Below are positions 1-9,030 of a stretch of 64,000 bases of DNA, piece after piece; the first letter of the stretch is position 1; each line of letters opens with the position of its first letter. The stretch is from Saccharomonospora piscinae. Its GTDB lineage: Bacteria; Actinomycetota; Actinomycetes; Mycobacteriales; Pseudonocardiaceae. Under the pieces are notes generated by a model. That model was not told the DNA's origin and did not search any database. It saw only the letters and a program-made list of their open reading frames with translations. The DNA lies in assembly GCF_005862235.1 (NCBI RefSeq), contig NZ_VCEK01000003.1, positions 447,547 through 511,546 on the forward strand, read 5' to 3'. Made by a program: the position numbers and the translations under genes.

Positions 1-624
1 ACCGAGTGGTTCGCCGCGAACGACGTGCCCGAGCCCACCGGCCTCGCCGATCTGACCGAGCCGGAGTACGAGGACCTCTTCGTGGTGCCCAGCCCGGCGA
101 CGTCCTCGCCCGGGCTGGCGTTCCTGCTGGCCACGGTGGCGGAGTACGGCGAGGACGGCTGGCTCGACTACTGGCGCGACCTGGCGGACAACGGCGTGAA
201 GACCGTCAGCGGCTGGACCGAGGCGTACACGCAGGACTTCTCGGGCTCCTCGGGCCAGGGTGAGCGGCCGATCGTGCTGTCCTACGCCTCGTCGCCCGCG
301 GCGGAGATCGGGCAGGACGGCACGCCCCGCACGACGGCGTTGCTCGACAGTTGCTACCGGCAGGTCGAGTACGCCGGGGTGCTGGCTGGCACGGAGCACT
401 CCGCCGAGGCGGGCAGGGTCATCGACTTCCTGCTCTCGCACGAGTTCCAGTCGACGGTCGCGGAGTCGATGTACGTCTACCCGGCCCGGGAGGGCGTGGC
501 CCTGCCCGAGAGCTGGGAACGGGCCGCGCCGCTGCCCCGCGAGACCCTGTCGCTGCCCGGCGAGCAGGTGAGAGAGCACCGCGAGCGCTGGATCGCCGAA
601 TGGCGCGAGCTGCTCGAAGGCTAG
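1..624 (+). CDS. thiB: Thiamine ABC transporter substrate-binding protein (5'-truncated)
   Basis: Periplasmic-type binding lipoprotein that would capture thiamine or its phosphates and deliver them to the permease encoded next. The frame is open from base 1, so the signal peptide and N-terminal lobe lie outside the window; 207 residues remain. What is seen matches the C-terminal half of the TbpA/ThiB family: the segment TSSPGLAFLLA, then GWTEAYTQDF, VLSYASSPAAEI, and near the end MYVYPAREGV. These correspond in order to ligand-contacting segments of the E. coli protein. The next gene starts 23 bases downstream, so it is the first gene of a thiB-thiP-thiQ operon. Substrate assignment rests on family resemblance. 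Confidence 0.85.
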   Translation, partial: TEWFAANDVPEPTGLADLTEPEYEDLFVVPSPATSSPGLAFLLATVAEYGEDGWLDYWRDLADNGVKTVSGWTEAYTQDFSGSSGQGERPIVLSYASSPAAEIGQDGTPRTTALLDSCYRQVEYAGVLAGTEHSAEAGRVIDFLLSHEFQSTVAESMYVYPAREGVALPESWERAAPLPRETLSLPGEQVREHRERWIAEWRELLEG

Positions 625-647
625 ATTCGCGCGGTGGCCACGGCCGC

Positions 648-2270
648 GTGACCGCGCGCCCGGGGTGGGGCCGGACGTCGGCGGCCGGTGCGCTCGGCGT
701 GCTGCCGGTCGCGTTCCTCGGGGTCTTCTTCGCGTGGCCGGTCGTCGCGATCCTGCGACTCGGCTTCGCGGACGGCGGGGTCGCCGACACCCTCGCCGCG
801 CCGTCGACGTGGCGGCTCGCGGCGTTCACGGTGGCGCAGGCACTGGCCGCGACGGTGGTGGCGGTGCTGGCCGGGTTCCCGCTCGCGTACCTGCTGGCCA
901 GGGTGCGGCTGCCGGGGATCGCGGTCGTGCGGACGCTGGTGCTGGTGCCGTTCGTGCTGCCGACCGTGGTGGTCGGGCTGGCGTTTCGCGCGTTGTGGCC
1001 GGACGGCGGGGTGTTCGGCATCGTCGCGGCCAACGCCTTCTTCAACGTCGCCGTGGTGGCGCGCACGGTGGGCGGGTTGTGGTCGCAGCTCGACCGAAGG
1101 GCCGAGGACGCCGCGCGGTCGCTGGGCGCGTCGCGCCGGCGCGCCTTCCGGACCGTGACGCTGCCCGCGCTGCTGCCCGCCGTCTCGTCCGCCGCCGCCG
1201 TGGTCTTCCTGTTCTGTGCCACCAGCTTCGGCGTGGTGCTCATGCTGGGTGGCAACCGCTACCGGACGCTGGAGACCGAGATCTACCTGCGCACGGTGAA
1301 CCTGCTCGATCTCTCCGGCGCCGCCGCGCTGTCTCTGGTGCAGCTCGCGGCCGTGATCGCGGCGCTCGCGGTCGGGGCGGTGGCGCGCCGCCGCCGCGAG
1401 AGCGCGGCCGGGCTGCGCACCGCGCGGCACTCCGCGCGCAGGCCCGAAGGCGGCGAGTGGGCCGTCGTGGCCGTCGCGGGAGTGGTGCTGTGCCTGCTGC
1501 TCACGCCGATCGTCGCGCTGCTCGTGCGCTCGGTCTCGGGCCGCGACGGCTTCACGTGGGACGGCTATCGCGCGCTGTCCGGCTCGGGGGAGGACGGCGC
1601 GCTCACCGTCACCGGCTGGGACGCGGCGCTGAACTCGCTGCGGACCGCGTCGGACGCCACGATGCTGGCCCTGATCGTGGGCGTGCTGGCCGCCGTGACC
1701 GTGGTGGTGACGCGCCGCTCGCCCCGGCGCGGCGCCCGCGTGGCCGGGGAGATCACCGACGCGGCGTTGATGCTTCCGCTGGGCGTGTCGGCCGTGACCG
1801 TCGGCTTCGGTTACCTGGTCACCCTCGGCGAACTGCCGTGGGACCTGCGAACCTCGCCGCTGCTGGTGCCGTTCGCGCAGGCATTGGTGATCATCCCCCT
1901 GGTGGTGCGGCTGGTGCTGCCGGTGCTGCGCTCGGTGGACGAGCGGCTGCGCCAGGCCGCGGCCACGCTCGGGGCTGGGCCCGCCCGGGTCTGGCGAGAG
2001 GTGGATCTGCCGCTGGTGGCGCGCTCGCTCGTCGCGGCGGCGGCGTTCGGCTACGTCGTAGCGCTCGGTGAGTTCGGCGCGACCAGTTTCCTCGCCCGGC
2101 CCGACGCGCCCACCCTGCCCGTCGCGGTGGCCGATCTCGTCAGCAGGCCCGGCGAGCTGAACCAGCTGATGGCCTACGCCGGTTGCGTGCTGTTGATGGT
2201 GGTGACCGCACTCGTGGCGGCACTGATCGAGAGTGTGCGTGCCCCGCACGCGCGGCTGGGAGAGTTCTGA
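648..2270 (+). CDS. thiP: Thiamine ABC transporter permease, two fused halves
   Basis: Inner-membrane permease of the thiamine importer. At 540 residues it has the size of E. coli ThiP and carries two homologous permease halves in one chain, about 12 hydrophobic segments in all. Each half has the cytoplasmic coupling loop that docks on the ATPase: ARSLGASRRRAFRTVTLP in the first half and AATLGAGPARVWREVDLP in the second. The start is the GTG at 648, the only in-frame start between the thiB stop and the first membrane segment. The stop overlaps the next start by one base (TGATG), so translation is probably coupled to thiQ. Confidence 0.85.
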   Translation: MTARPGWGRTSAAGALGVLPVAFLGVFFAWPVVAILRLGFADGGVADTLAAPSTWRLAAFTVAQALAATVVAVLAGFPLAYLLARVRLPGIAVVRTLVLVPFVLPTVVVGLAFRALWPDGGVFGIVAANAFFNVAVVARTVGGLWSQLDRRAEDAARSLGASRRRAFRTVTLPALLPAVSSAAAVVFLFCATSFGVVLMLGGNRYRTLETEIYLRTVNLLDLSGAAALSLVQLAAVIAALAVGAVARRRRESAAGLRTARHSARRPEGGEWAVVAVAGVVLCLLLTPIVALLVRSVSGRDGFTWDGYRALSGSGEDGALTVTGWDAALNSLRTASDATMLALIVGVLAAVTVVVTRRSPRRGARVAGEITDAALMLPLGVSAVTVGFGYLVTLGELPWDLRTSPLLVPFAQALVIIPLVVRLVLPVLRSVDERLRQAAATLGAGPARVWREVDLPLVARSLVAAAAFGYVVALGEFGATSFLARPDAPTLPVAVADLVSRPGELNQLMAYAGCVLLMVVTALVAALIESVRAPHARLGEF

Positions 2271-3319
2271 TGCTGACAGTCGCCGACCTCACCGTCCGCT
2301 ACGGCGACGTCGTGGCGGTCCGGGACGCTCACCTGGAGATCGCCGACGGCGAGGTGCTGGCCCTGCTCGGCCCGTCGGGCTCGGGCAAGTCGACGTTGCT
2401 GCGGGCCATCGCGGGGCTGGAACGGGCCGCCTCCGGTGAGGTGCGCTGGGACGGCGACGACCTCGGGGACGTGCCGGTCCACCGGCGCAACTTCGGGCTG
2501 GTGTTCCAGGACGGTCAACTGTTCCCGCACCGGGACGTGGCAGGCAACATCGCGTTCGGCCTGCGGATGCGGGGCAGCGGGGCGCGGGACCGTGCCGAGC
2601 GGGTGACGACGTTGCTCGATCTCGTGGGCCTGGCCGGATACGGGCGGCGCAGGGTGACCGAACTGTCCGGCGGTGAGGCGCAGCGGGTGGCGCTGGCCAG
2701 GGCGCTGGCCCCCCGGCCCCGCCTGCTGCTACTGGACGAACCGCTGTCCGGGCTGGACGCGGAACTGCGGGAACAGCTCGCCATCGAGGTGACGGAGTTG
2801 TTGCGGCGCACCAAGACTACGACGTTGCTGGTGACGCACGACCAGGAGGAGGCGTTCACCCTCGCCGACCGGATCGCCGTGCTCGACGGCGGCGTGATCC
2901 GCCAGGTCGGCGACGTGCTCGACGTGTGGCGCAGGCCGGTGGACGAGCGCCTCGCCCGCTTCCTCGGAGTGACCACGGTGGTGCCCGGACAGGCATCGGG
3001 AGGCCGGGTGCGGTGCGCGCTCGGCGAGGTGAGCCTGCCGTGGGCCCGCGACGGCGAGGTCCTGCTCGGGCTGCGTCCCGGTGCGGTGCGCGCCGTCGAC
3101 CTCGACCGGGTCGCCGGGGGCGACGGCGCGCTGGAGGCCGAGGTGCTGACCCGCGTCCACCGCCGCGATCACGTGCGGCTGTCGGTGCGGCCCGACGGTG
3201 CCGCGCCTGCCGGGATCACCGAGGTCTCCGCCGTGGCCGCGATGACCAGCCGGGTCGTGCCGGGTGACCGAGTGGCGCTGTCCCTCGACGCGGACGGCAT
3301 CGCCACCGTCGGGTCGTGA
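2270..3319 (+). CDS. thiQ: ABC transporter ATP-binding protein of the thiamine importer
   Basis: ATPase that powers the ThiB-ThiP importer. Walker A is GPSGSGKST at residues 34-42, followed by the ABC signature LSGGEAQRVALARAL and Walker B LLLLDEPLSGLD, then the switch histidine in LVTHDQEE. It has 349 residues against about 230 for enterobacterial ThiQ; the extra C-terminal 110 residues resemble the TOBE-type regulatory region of iron and spermidine ATPases, so a purely sequence-based call could also be FbpC-like. The ATG at 2270 overlaps the thiP stop. It converges with the next gene, leaving a 13-base gap with no obvious terminator hairpin. Confidence 0.8.
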   Translation: MLTVADLTVRYGDVVAVRDAHLEIADGEVLALLGPSGSGKSTLLRAIAGLERAASGEVRWDGDDLGDVPVHRRNFGLVFQDGQLFPHRDVAGNIAFGLRMRGSGARDRAERVTTLLDLVGLAGYGRRRVTELSGGEAQRVALARALAPRPRLLLLDEPLSGLDAELREQLAIEVTELLRRTKTTTLLVTHDQEEAFTLADRIAVLDGGVIRQVGDVLDVWRRPVDERLARFLGVTTVVPGQASGGRVRCALGEVSLPWARDGEVLLGLRPGAVRAVDLDRVAGGDGALEAEVLTRVHRRDHVRLSVRPDGAAPAGITEVSAVAAMTSRVVPGDRVALSLDADGIATVGS

Positions 3320-3332
3320 GAGGCGTGCCGGT

Positions 3333-4259
3333 TCAGCCGTCCCGGGTGAGGATGCGGGCCGTCGCGAGCGAGGTCGCGATCACCGCGTAGCAGGCCGCCC
3401 GCAGCACACCCTCACCGAGCCCGTCGAGCGGGAGTGGATCACGCAGCACGTCCACCAGCGCGGTCCACGAGGTGTTGAGCAGCAGCGGGTGCAGCCAGCT
3501 CAGCGCGTCCAGCGCGCTGAGCACCGAGAACAGCACCAAGCCGCCCAGCACCGACACCAGTACGATCATCGGGTGCTCGGTGGTCGTGGAGATCGCCAGC
3601 GCCACCGCGCCCACCGCCCACAGCTGCACGGCCACCCACACCGTCGTGAGCAGTACCCGGCCCAGCGCCTCCGGCAGTGACAGCGTGGTGCCCGAGAGCG
3701 TGAACAGGGAGTCGGTGCCGTTCAGCAACAACCCCGTCAGCACACCCGTGAGCGCCATGGTCAGCGTGGCCACCAGTGCGAACGCGGCGACGCCGACGGC
3801 CTTGACCAGTAGCACCCTGCCCCGCGCGACCGGTGCGAGCAGCCAGCCCCGCAGCGTGCCGTGGGTCTGCTCGCCCGCGACCGCGTCGGCGCCCGCCATC
3901 GCGGTGGCCAGCGGCAGCATCAGGCTCAGCGACACCATGAGAGCCGCGACGGGCAGGACGAGCGCGTTGCCCGCCGCCGACGTGAGCAGTGCGTCGCCGT
4001 TGCCGCCACCGGTGCCGCCGTCCGGGGGACCGCCAGGGCCGTCGATTACGGTCAGCGCGATGCCGATGATCACCGGGATCATGCCGAGCAGGCCCAGCAC
4101 CACCAGTGTCCGGGGCCTGCGAAAGATCAGGGACAGTTCCGAGCGCAACAGCCTGCCCAGCGGGGCACGCTCGCGCGTGGTGGTCGGGAAGGTCCACAGT
4201 GTCCGCGTGGTGGTGTCGTGCCCCGCCCTGGATGTGTCGGCGGCGTCCGTGCCGTTCAC
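3333..4259 (-). CDS. ABC-2 type exporter permease
   Basis: Integral membrane subunit of an exporter partnered with the ATPase encoded immediately upstream, whose stop overlaps this start by 4 bases (ATGA). The 308-residue protein has a hydrophilic N-terminus of about 35 residues, then LRSELSLIFRRPRTLVVLGLL entering the first membrane helix, and about six hydrophobic segments in the pattern of ABC-2 permeases. A glycine-rich loop (GPGGPPDGGTGGGNGD) follows the first helix. It is the last gene of the LolA-like/ATPase/permease operon. The substrate is unknown. Confidence 0.8.
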   Translation of the reverse strand: MNGTDAADTSRAGHDTTTRTLWTFPTTTRERAPLGRLLRSELSLIFRRPRTLVVLGLLGMIPVIIGIALTVIDGPGGPPDGGTGGGNGDALLTSAAGNALVLPVAALMVSLSLMLPLATAMAGADAVAGEQTHGTLRGWLLAPVARGRVLLVKAVGVAAFALVATLTMALTGVLTGLLLNGTDSLFTLSGTTLSLPEALGRVLLTTVWVAVQLWAVGAVALAISTTTEHPMIVLVSVLGGLVLFSVLSALDALSWLHPLLLNTSWTALVDVLRDPLPLDGLGEGVLRAACYAVIATSLATARILTRDG

Positions 4260-5248
4260 GGCAGCTCCTCCTCGTGATCGCCCTGGGTCAGCCGGGCGAA
4301 GAGATCCTCGAGCCCGGTCCGGGCCCGCTGGACCTCGTAGACGGCGACGTCGGCGCGTACGAGCGTGGCCACCACCTCCGGCGGGGTCGTGGTGGTGACG
4401 TCGACACTGACTCCGCCGGGCGCGGGCCGCGCCGCGATCCTGGCCGCCCGCAGCGACTCCAACGCGCGTTCTTCGTCCGGTGTGGACACCGTCAGCGTGG
4501 CGGAGCCGGAGTCGAGCAGCTCGTCCAGCTCGCCCTGGGCAACCACCGAGCCGTGGTTCAGCACCGCGACGTGGGTGCAGGTCGCCTCGACCTCCGCGAG
4601 CAGGTGCGAGGACACCAGCACGGTCACACCCGCCGCGTGCAACTCGGCGATCAGTGCCCGCACGTCCCGGGTCCCGGCGGGGTCGAGTCCGTTGGTCGGC
4701 TCGTCCAGCACCACCAGCCTGCGCGGCACGAGCAACGCCGACGCGAGTCCGAGCCGCTGCTTCATGCCCAGGGAGTACCCCCGGTAGCGGCGGCCCGCGG
4801 CCCCGGCCAGCCCGACCCGCTCCAGCGCCGCGTCCACCGCGGCGGGAAGGTCGGCCGAGTCCAGCCTCGGCTCGGCGGCGGCCACGCGCATCAGGTTGTC
4901 GCGCCCCGACAGGAACGGCTGGAAGCCGGGGCCCTCGACGAGCGCGCCCACGTCCGGCAGCGCGTGCCCGATCTCGTCCGGCACCGCCCTGCCCAGCAGC
5001 GTCGCGGTGCCCTCGGTGGGCCGCACCAGGCCGAGCAGCATCCGGATCGTGGTGGTCTTGCCCGATCCGTTCGGCCCGAGCATGCCCAGCACGGCGCCCT
5101 CCGGCACGTCGAGATCCACGTGCTCGACGGCCACGGTCGGCCCGTACGTCTTGCGCAGCCCCCGCGTGGACACCGCGACCCCGGGGGGTGGCGTGGGTGT
5201 TTCCGGCACGTCGCCGGAAACACCCACGCCGTCGATCTCCGTGCTCAT
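4256..5248 (-). CDS. ABC exporter ATP-binding protein
   Basis: ATPase of an ABC-2 exporter, 330 residues. Walker A is GPNGSGKTTT, the signature is YSLGMKQRLGLASAL, and Walker B is LVVLDEPTNGLDPAG, as in drug/antibiotic-type exporter ATPases. The stop overlaps the permease start and the ATG at 5248 overlaps the stop of the LolA-like gene by 4 bases. The first 25 residues (Gly/Pro/Val-rich) are outside the ABC fold and are encoded by a perfect inverted repeat at 5190-5230. An alternative GTG start at 5173 would place that hairpin in the intercistronic gap, but it has no good ribosome site, so 5248 is preferred. Confidence 0.85.
   Translation of the reverse strand: MSTEIDGVGVSGDVPETPTPPPGVAVSTRGLRKTYGPTVAVEHVDLDVPEGAVLGMLGPNGSGKTTTIRMLLGLVRPTEGTATLLGRAVPDEIGHALPDVGALVEGPGFQPFLSGRDNLMRVAAAEPRLDSADLPAAVDAALERVGLAGAAGRRYRGYSLGMKQRLGLASALLVPRRLVVLDEPTNGLDPAGTRDVRALIAELHAAGVTVLVSSHLLAEVEATCTHVAVLNHGSVVAQGELDELLDSGSATLTVSTPDEERALESLRAARIAARPAPGGVSVDVTTTTPPEVVATLVRADVAVYEVQRARTGLEDLFARLTQGDHEEELP
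5190..5230 (-). repeat. Perfect 18-bp inverted repeat in the 5' coding end of the exporter ATPase gene
   Basis: The arms 5190-5207 and 5213-5230 are exact reverse complements separated by 5 bases (ACGTC). In the minus-strand mRNA this forms a very stable hairpin 18 bases after the ATG at 5248. It has the shape of a terminator stem but no T tract follows. Confidence 0.85.
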
Positions 5249-6306
5249 CGGTCTCCCCGCGAGGCCAGCGCCTCGGCCAGCACCGGCTCGGGCACCGCGC
5301 CCACGGCGACCCGGCCGTCGTCGGTCAGCAGCGCGGTCACCGCGTTGGTCTCGACGAGGAACCCGGACCCGTACTCGCCCTCGACCCTGGTGCCGACACG
5401 GGCGAGCAGGTCGCCGCCCTCACCGCCGGACAGCTGTGCGCGCGCCTCACCGGGAACCCGCGCCACCAGCACGGTGTCCCAGCCCTCGCCGACCGTGCGC
5501 AGTCCGGCCAGCGCCTCCGGCGCCGCCGAACGCTGCTGCTCGCGCTTGTCGAGCTCCGTGACCTCGGCGCCCTCGGGCGGTGTGAACTCGAACAGCTCGG
5601 CGGGCTGCGGTCCGAGATCGAGATCGGTGAACCCGATCTCGGCGACCGGTTCGGTGGTGCCGTGGGTGTGCGCCGCGAGCCGCAGCGGCAGCCGCGTCTC
5701 GGCGTCCACCGCCACCCTGACCTCGCGGAGCAGGGTGCGCTCGTCCGGCTTCGGGGTCAGCACCAGCTCATAGGCGGCGCGGTCGGCCACCGTGGCGGTG
5801 CCGTCCACGGTCACGGTGCTGGTCTCCCGCGCCAGTTCCACCAGCGTGCGGGCGGCGGCGGCCGGGTCGGTCGGCGCCCCGTGCCCGGCCTCCGGCGCGT
5901 GGTCCTTGCCGGGCAGCGCGAACGTGGCGACGCTGTGCTCGGCGGAGTTGTAGGCCCACACCTGCTCACCGTCGTTGACCAGCGTCTGCTCGCCCCGGTC
6001 CTCGTCCAGCCCCAGCCGGACCCGGCCCTCGCCGTCGTAGAACACCCGGCCCGACTCGGCCGACAACGCCGGCATCCCGCCGACCGCGGGAAGCCCCAGG
6101 TCGTTGTTCACGGCGACGGTGCCCGCGAGCGCCGGTGCCTCCGACCGCAGCACGGACTCCACGAGCGCCTGCGGTTCCACCTCCGGAAGCTCCGGTGCCT
6201 CCCCCGCTCCCGCGGGCACGGCCAGCACCCCCAGCCCGACGGCCCCGACGGCGGTGCCGGTCACGGCGATCGCCACTGCTCTGGTCCTCGGATTCGTGGC
6301 CTTCAC
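5245..6306 (-). CDS. LolA-like secreted or lipid-binding protein
   Basis: A 353-residue exported protein of the LolA/LprG-like fold. It begins KATNPRTRAVAIAVTGTA, a twin-arginine-free basic and hydrophobic signal segment ending near AVPAGAGEA. The mature part shows alternating strands typical of the family, for example GRVFYDGEGRVRLGLDE, QVWAYNSAEHSVATFALP and PLRLAAHTHGTTEPVAEIGF. The GTG start at 6306 is preceded by GAGGAGA at 6-base spacing. It is the first gene of an operon with an ABC-2 exporter, which suggests it binds or hands over a hydrophobic cargo, or acts as a sensor for the divergent two-component system. That role is inferred. Confidence 0.7.
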   Translation of the reverse strand: MKATNPRTRAVAIAVTGTAVGAVGLGVLAVPAGAGEAPELPEVEPQALVESVLRSEAPALAGTVAVNNDLGLPAVGGMPALSAESGRVFYDGEGRVRLGLDEDRGEQTLVNDGEQVWAYNSAEHSVATFALPGKDHAPEAGHGAPTDPAAAARTLVELARETSTVTVDGTATVADRAAYELVLTPKPDERTLLREVRVAVDAETRLPLRLAAHTHGTTEPVAEIGFTDLDLGPQPAELFEFTPPEGAEVTELDKREQQRSAAPEALAGLRTVGEGWDTVLVARVPGEARAQLSGGEGGDLLARVGTRVEGEYGSGFLVETNAVTALLTDDGRVAVGAVPEPVLAEALASRGDR

Positions 6307-6459
6307 GTCATCTCCTCGCTGTTCGATCCCAGTGTGCCGGTTCTCGACGCCTCCCACCCTGCGCCGCCCGCCCTGAGATCGGCCTGAGAGCGCCGTCGAA
6401 GCTGAGACACCGCTGAGATCACGCGCGCGCAGCGGGCCGCGACGGGCATCCTGAGAAGG

Positions 6460-7188
6460 GTGAAACCTCGGGTACTGGTCGTCGACGACGAGGCGGGCAT
6501 GCGCAAGGCGCTGCAACGCGGGCTGACGGCCGAAGGGATGGACGTCGTCACCGCGGCCGACGGGCCCGGCGCGCTGCGCCTGGCCCGCACGCAGGCGTTC
6601 GACGTGCTGCTGCTGGACATCATGCTGCCCGGGCTGTCCGGCTACCGCGTGCTGCAGCAGTTGCGGGCCGAGGACGTCGGCACGCCGGTGCTGCTCGTCT
6701 CCGCCAAGGACGGCGAGATCGACCAGGCGGACGGGCTGGACCTCGGTGCGGACGGCTACGTGGTGAAGCCCTTCTCGTTCGTGGTCCTCGTGGCGCAGGT
6801 GCGGGCGGTCCTGCGCAGGGCGGCCACCCGGGGTGAGCGGGGCCCGCTGCGCGTGGGCGGGCTCGTGGTGGACCGCGCGGCACGGACGGTCAGCTGGGAC
6901 GACGACCCGGTGCCGCTGTCGCCGAGGGAGTTCGCGTTGCTGGAGGTGCTGGCAGGGCGGGCGGGCAGCGTCGTGACCAAGGACGAGCTGCTGCGCGAGG
7001 TGTGGGGCGACGAGCAGGCCGCCACGCGCAACGTCGTCGAGGTCTACGTCGGCTACGTCCGGCGCAAGCTGGAGGCTGCCGGGGCGCGGTCGTTCGTGCG
7101 CACGGTGCGGGGGCACGGGTACGTCGTGTCGGTGCCCGAGGGGGGCGCGGTGGCGCAGGGGAGCCCGGCGCCACCGCTGCCGACGTGA
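6460..7188 (+). CDS. OmpR/PhoB-family response regulator
   Basis: DNA-binding response regulator, 242 residues. The receiver domain has acidic residues DDE at 9-11, the phospho-acceptor D53 in LLDIMLPG and the conserved lysine in VVKPFSF. A winged-helix domain follows, with LSPREFALLEVLAGRAG and the recognition region VVEVYVGYVRRKLE. The start is a GTG. The stop overlaps the kinase start by 4 bases (GTGA). It is divergent from the LolA-like/exporter operon across a 153-base gap, so that operon is the obvious candidate target; this is inference from position. Confidence 0.9.
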   Translation: MKPRVLVVDDEAGMRKALQRGLTAEGMDVVTAADGPGALRLARTQAFDVLLLDIMLPGLSGYRVLQQLRAEDVGTPVLLVSAKDGEIDQADGLDLGADGYVVKPFSFVVLVAQVRAVLRRAATRGERGPLRVGGLVVDRAARTVSWDDDPVPLSPREFALLEVLAGRAGSVVTKDELLREVWGDEQAATRNVVEVYVGYVRRKLEAAGARSFVRTVRGHGYVVSVPEGGAVAQGSPAPPLPT

Positions 7189-8525
7189 GCGCCTCGCCCC
7201 GGCGCTGGTGGCGGCGCCGCGGGCTGCGCTTCCGGGTCACGCTCGTCGTCACCGTGGTGGCGCTGGTCCCCCTCTTCGTCCTGGCCGCGCTGGCGGGCAA
7301 ATTGCTGGGCCCGCTGCTGGTCGACTCCGTCGACGGAGAACTCGCGCGCGTCCGCGACGGTGCCTCGGCGGCCGTGGCGCAGGGCCGCGAGCCGGAACCC
7401 GTACCGGGGATCGCGGTGCGGGTCCTGGACACGGCCGGGACGCCGGTCGACGGCGGCGCACCACCCCGGATCGCGGGCGACGACGTGCGCGACCTGCTGG
7501 CGGGCCTCCCGGCGCGGTCGCCGGCCGAGGGCGTGGTGCCCGCGTGGCGCTGGCTCGGCTCCGTGGTGACGGCGCCGGACGGGGCACAGCGCCTGGTCGC
7601 GGTCGGGGCGCCGCTGGTCGGCGCCCGTGCCACGGTGCAGGACGGGTCGCGGTGGTTGCTGGTGGTCGCCGTACTCGGTGCGCTGGTGGCGACCGTGGCC
7701 ACGGCGGTGGCGGTGCGGGCCGTGTTGCGGCCGGTGAGCCGCATGCAGGACTCCGTCCGGCGGCTGCCGCCGGGGCACCGTCTGCCGGTGCCCGCCGCCG
7801 ACGACGAGTTGCGCGCGCTCGCCACCGGATTCAACGCGTTGCTGGCCCGGCAGGAGGAGGCGGCCGACCGGTTGCGCCGCTTCACCGGCGACGCCGCCCA
7901 CGAACTGCGCTCGCCGGTGGCCTCCATCAGAGTGCAGGCCGAGGTCGCCGTCGCCAACCCGGACCCCGCGCTCGCTGACGAGACGTTGCGCGACGTGCTC
8001 GACGAGGCCGAGCGGCTCACCGCGCTGCTCGACAACCTGCTTGCGCTCGCACGGTCGGACGCGGGGGAGCTGCCGAGCGCGCAGCCGGTGGAGCTGGTGA
8101 CGCTCGTGCGCGATGTGGTGGCGCGCGGCGCGCGGGACCGGCCGCGCGTGCGGGTCAGCGCCGTCGCGGGGCAGGCGTGGGCTTCGGCGACCCACGCCGA
8201 GGTGGAACTCGTGCTGGACAACCTGCTGCGCAACGCCCGCGCGCACGCCGAGGAGGAGATCGTGGTGTCGGTACTGGCGTCGCGGTCGTTCGCGCGCGTG
8301 GTCGTGGACGACGACGGCCCCGGGATTCCGGTCGAGCACCGCGCCAGGGTGTTCGACCGGTTCTACCGCCTCGCCGACGACCGCGCGAGGACCTCCGGCG
8401 GAACGGGACTGGGCCTGGCGATGGTGGCCGAGCTGCTGCGGCGGCGCGGTGGCCGCGCGACGGTCGGGGAGTCGCCGGACGGCGGCGCGCGGTTCGAGGT
8501 GTCGTGGCGACGCCACCCGGGGTAG
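7185..8525 (+). CDS. Sensor histidine kinase
   Basis: Membrane histidine kinase, 446 residues, partner of the preceding regulator. It has a basic N-terminus, a first membrane helix (VVTVVALVPLFVLAALAG), an extracytoplasmic region of about 110 residues, a second helix (WLLVVAVLGALVATVATAV) and a HAMP linker. The phospho-accepting histidine lies in FTGDAAHELRSPVASI. The ATPase domain has the N box LDNLLRNARAH, VDDDGPGIP and GTGLGLAMV. The GTG start at 7185 overlaps the regulator stop. The signal sensed is unknown. Confidence 0.9.
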   Translation: MSASPRRWWRRRGLRFRVTLVVTVVALVPLFVLAALAGKLLGPLLVDSVDGELARVRDGASAAVAQGREPEPVPGIAVRVLDTAGTPVDGGAPPRIAGDDVRDLLAGLPARSPAEGVVPAWRWLGSVVTAPDGAQRLVAVGAPLVGARATVQDGSRWLLVVAVLGALVATVATAVAVRAVLRPVSRMQDSVRRLPPGHRLPVPAADDELRALATGFNALLARQEEAADRLRRFTGDAAHELRSPVASIRVQAEVAVANPDPALADETLRDVLDEAERLTALLDNLLALARSDAGELPSAQPVELVTLVRDVVARGARDRPRVRVSAVAGQAWASATHAEVELVLDNLLRNARAHAEEEIVVSVLASRSFARVVVDDDGPGIPVEHRARVFDRFYRLADDRARTSGGTGLGLAMVAELLRRRGGRATVGESPDGGARFEVSWRRHPG

Positions 8526-8537
8526 ATTGCGCGTCCC

Positions 8538-9026
8538 ATGAGCGCTGAGCACGGTCCCGGTGGTGCCGCGAAGGCCACCTTCACCGCACCACCCGGCGTC
8601 GTGGTGGGGGCGGCTGTGGTGCGGGAGGGGGCACTGCTGGTGCAGCAGCGCGCCTTTCCCGCCGAGGTCGCCGGGCTGTGGGAGCTGCCGGGAGGCGGGG
8701 TCGAAGCGGGCGAGCCGGACACCGAGGCGGTGCGGCGCGAGTGCCGGGAGGAGCTGGGCGTCGACGTCGTCGTGGGTGAGCGGGTCGGCCCCGACGTCCC
8801 CCTGCCTCACGGCAGGGTGCTGCGGGTGTTCGCCGCGACGATGCCGGACGCGGACGCGCGGCCCCGTGCCGTGGAGCATCGGGCGCTGCGCTGGGTGTCC
8901 GGCCACGAGCTGGCCGAGCTGGACTGGCTGCCCGCCGACCGCGCCCTCGTCCCCGCGCTCACGGCACTGGTGACCGCATCCGCCGTCCCGCCACCCGGCG
9001 GGCCGGACGGCGCGGGCCTACCGTGA
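8538..9026 (+). CDS. NUDIX hydrolase (MutT-like)
   Basis: Pyrophosphohydrolase of 162 residues. The NUDIX box is complete: GGGVEAGE followed by AVRRECREELGV, which supplies the metal-binding glutamates. The segment LPGGGVEAGEPDTEA and the opening VVVGAAVVREGALLVQQRA resemble CTP/8-oxo-dGTP pyrophosphohydrolases, so nucleotide-pool cleaning is likely but the substrate cannot be read from the sequence. It starts 12 bases after the kinase stop and may be cotranscribed; the YciI gene begins 4 bases after its stop. Confidence 0.85.
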   Translation: MSAEHGPGGAAKATFTAPPGVVVGAAVVREGALLVQQRAFPAEVAGLWELPGGGVEAGEPDTEAVRRECREELGVDVVVGERVGPDVPLPHGRVLRVFAATMPDADARPRAVEHRALRWVSGHELAELDWLPADRALVPALTALVTASAVPPPGGPDGAGLP

Positions 9027-9030
9027 ATTC

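Noticed and set aside
659..2249. Long antisense frames in thiP
   Set aside because: Arg/His/Gln-rich product typical of reverse-strand shadows in high-GC genes.
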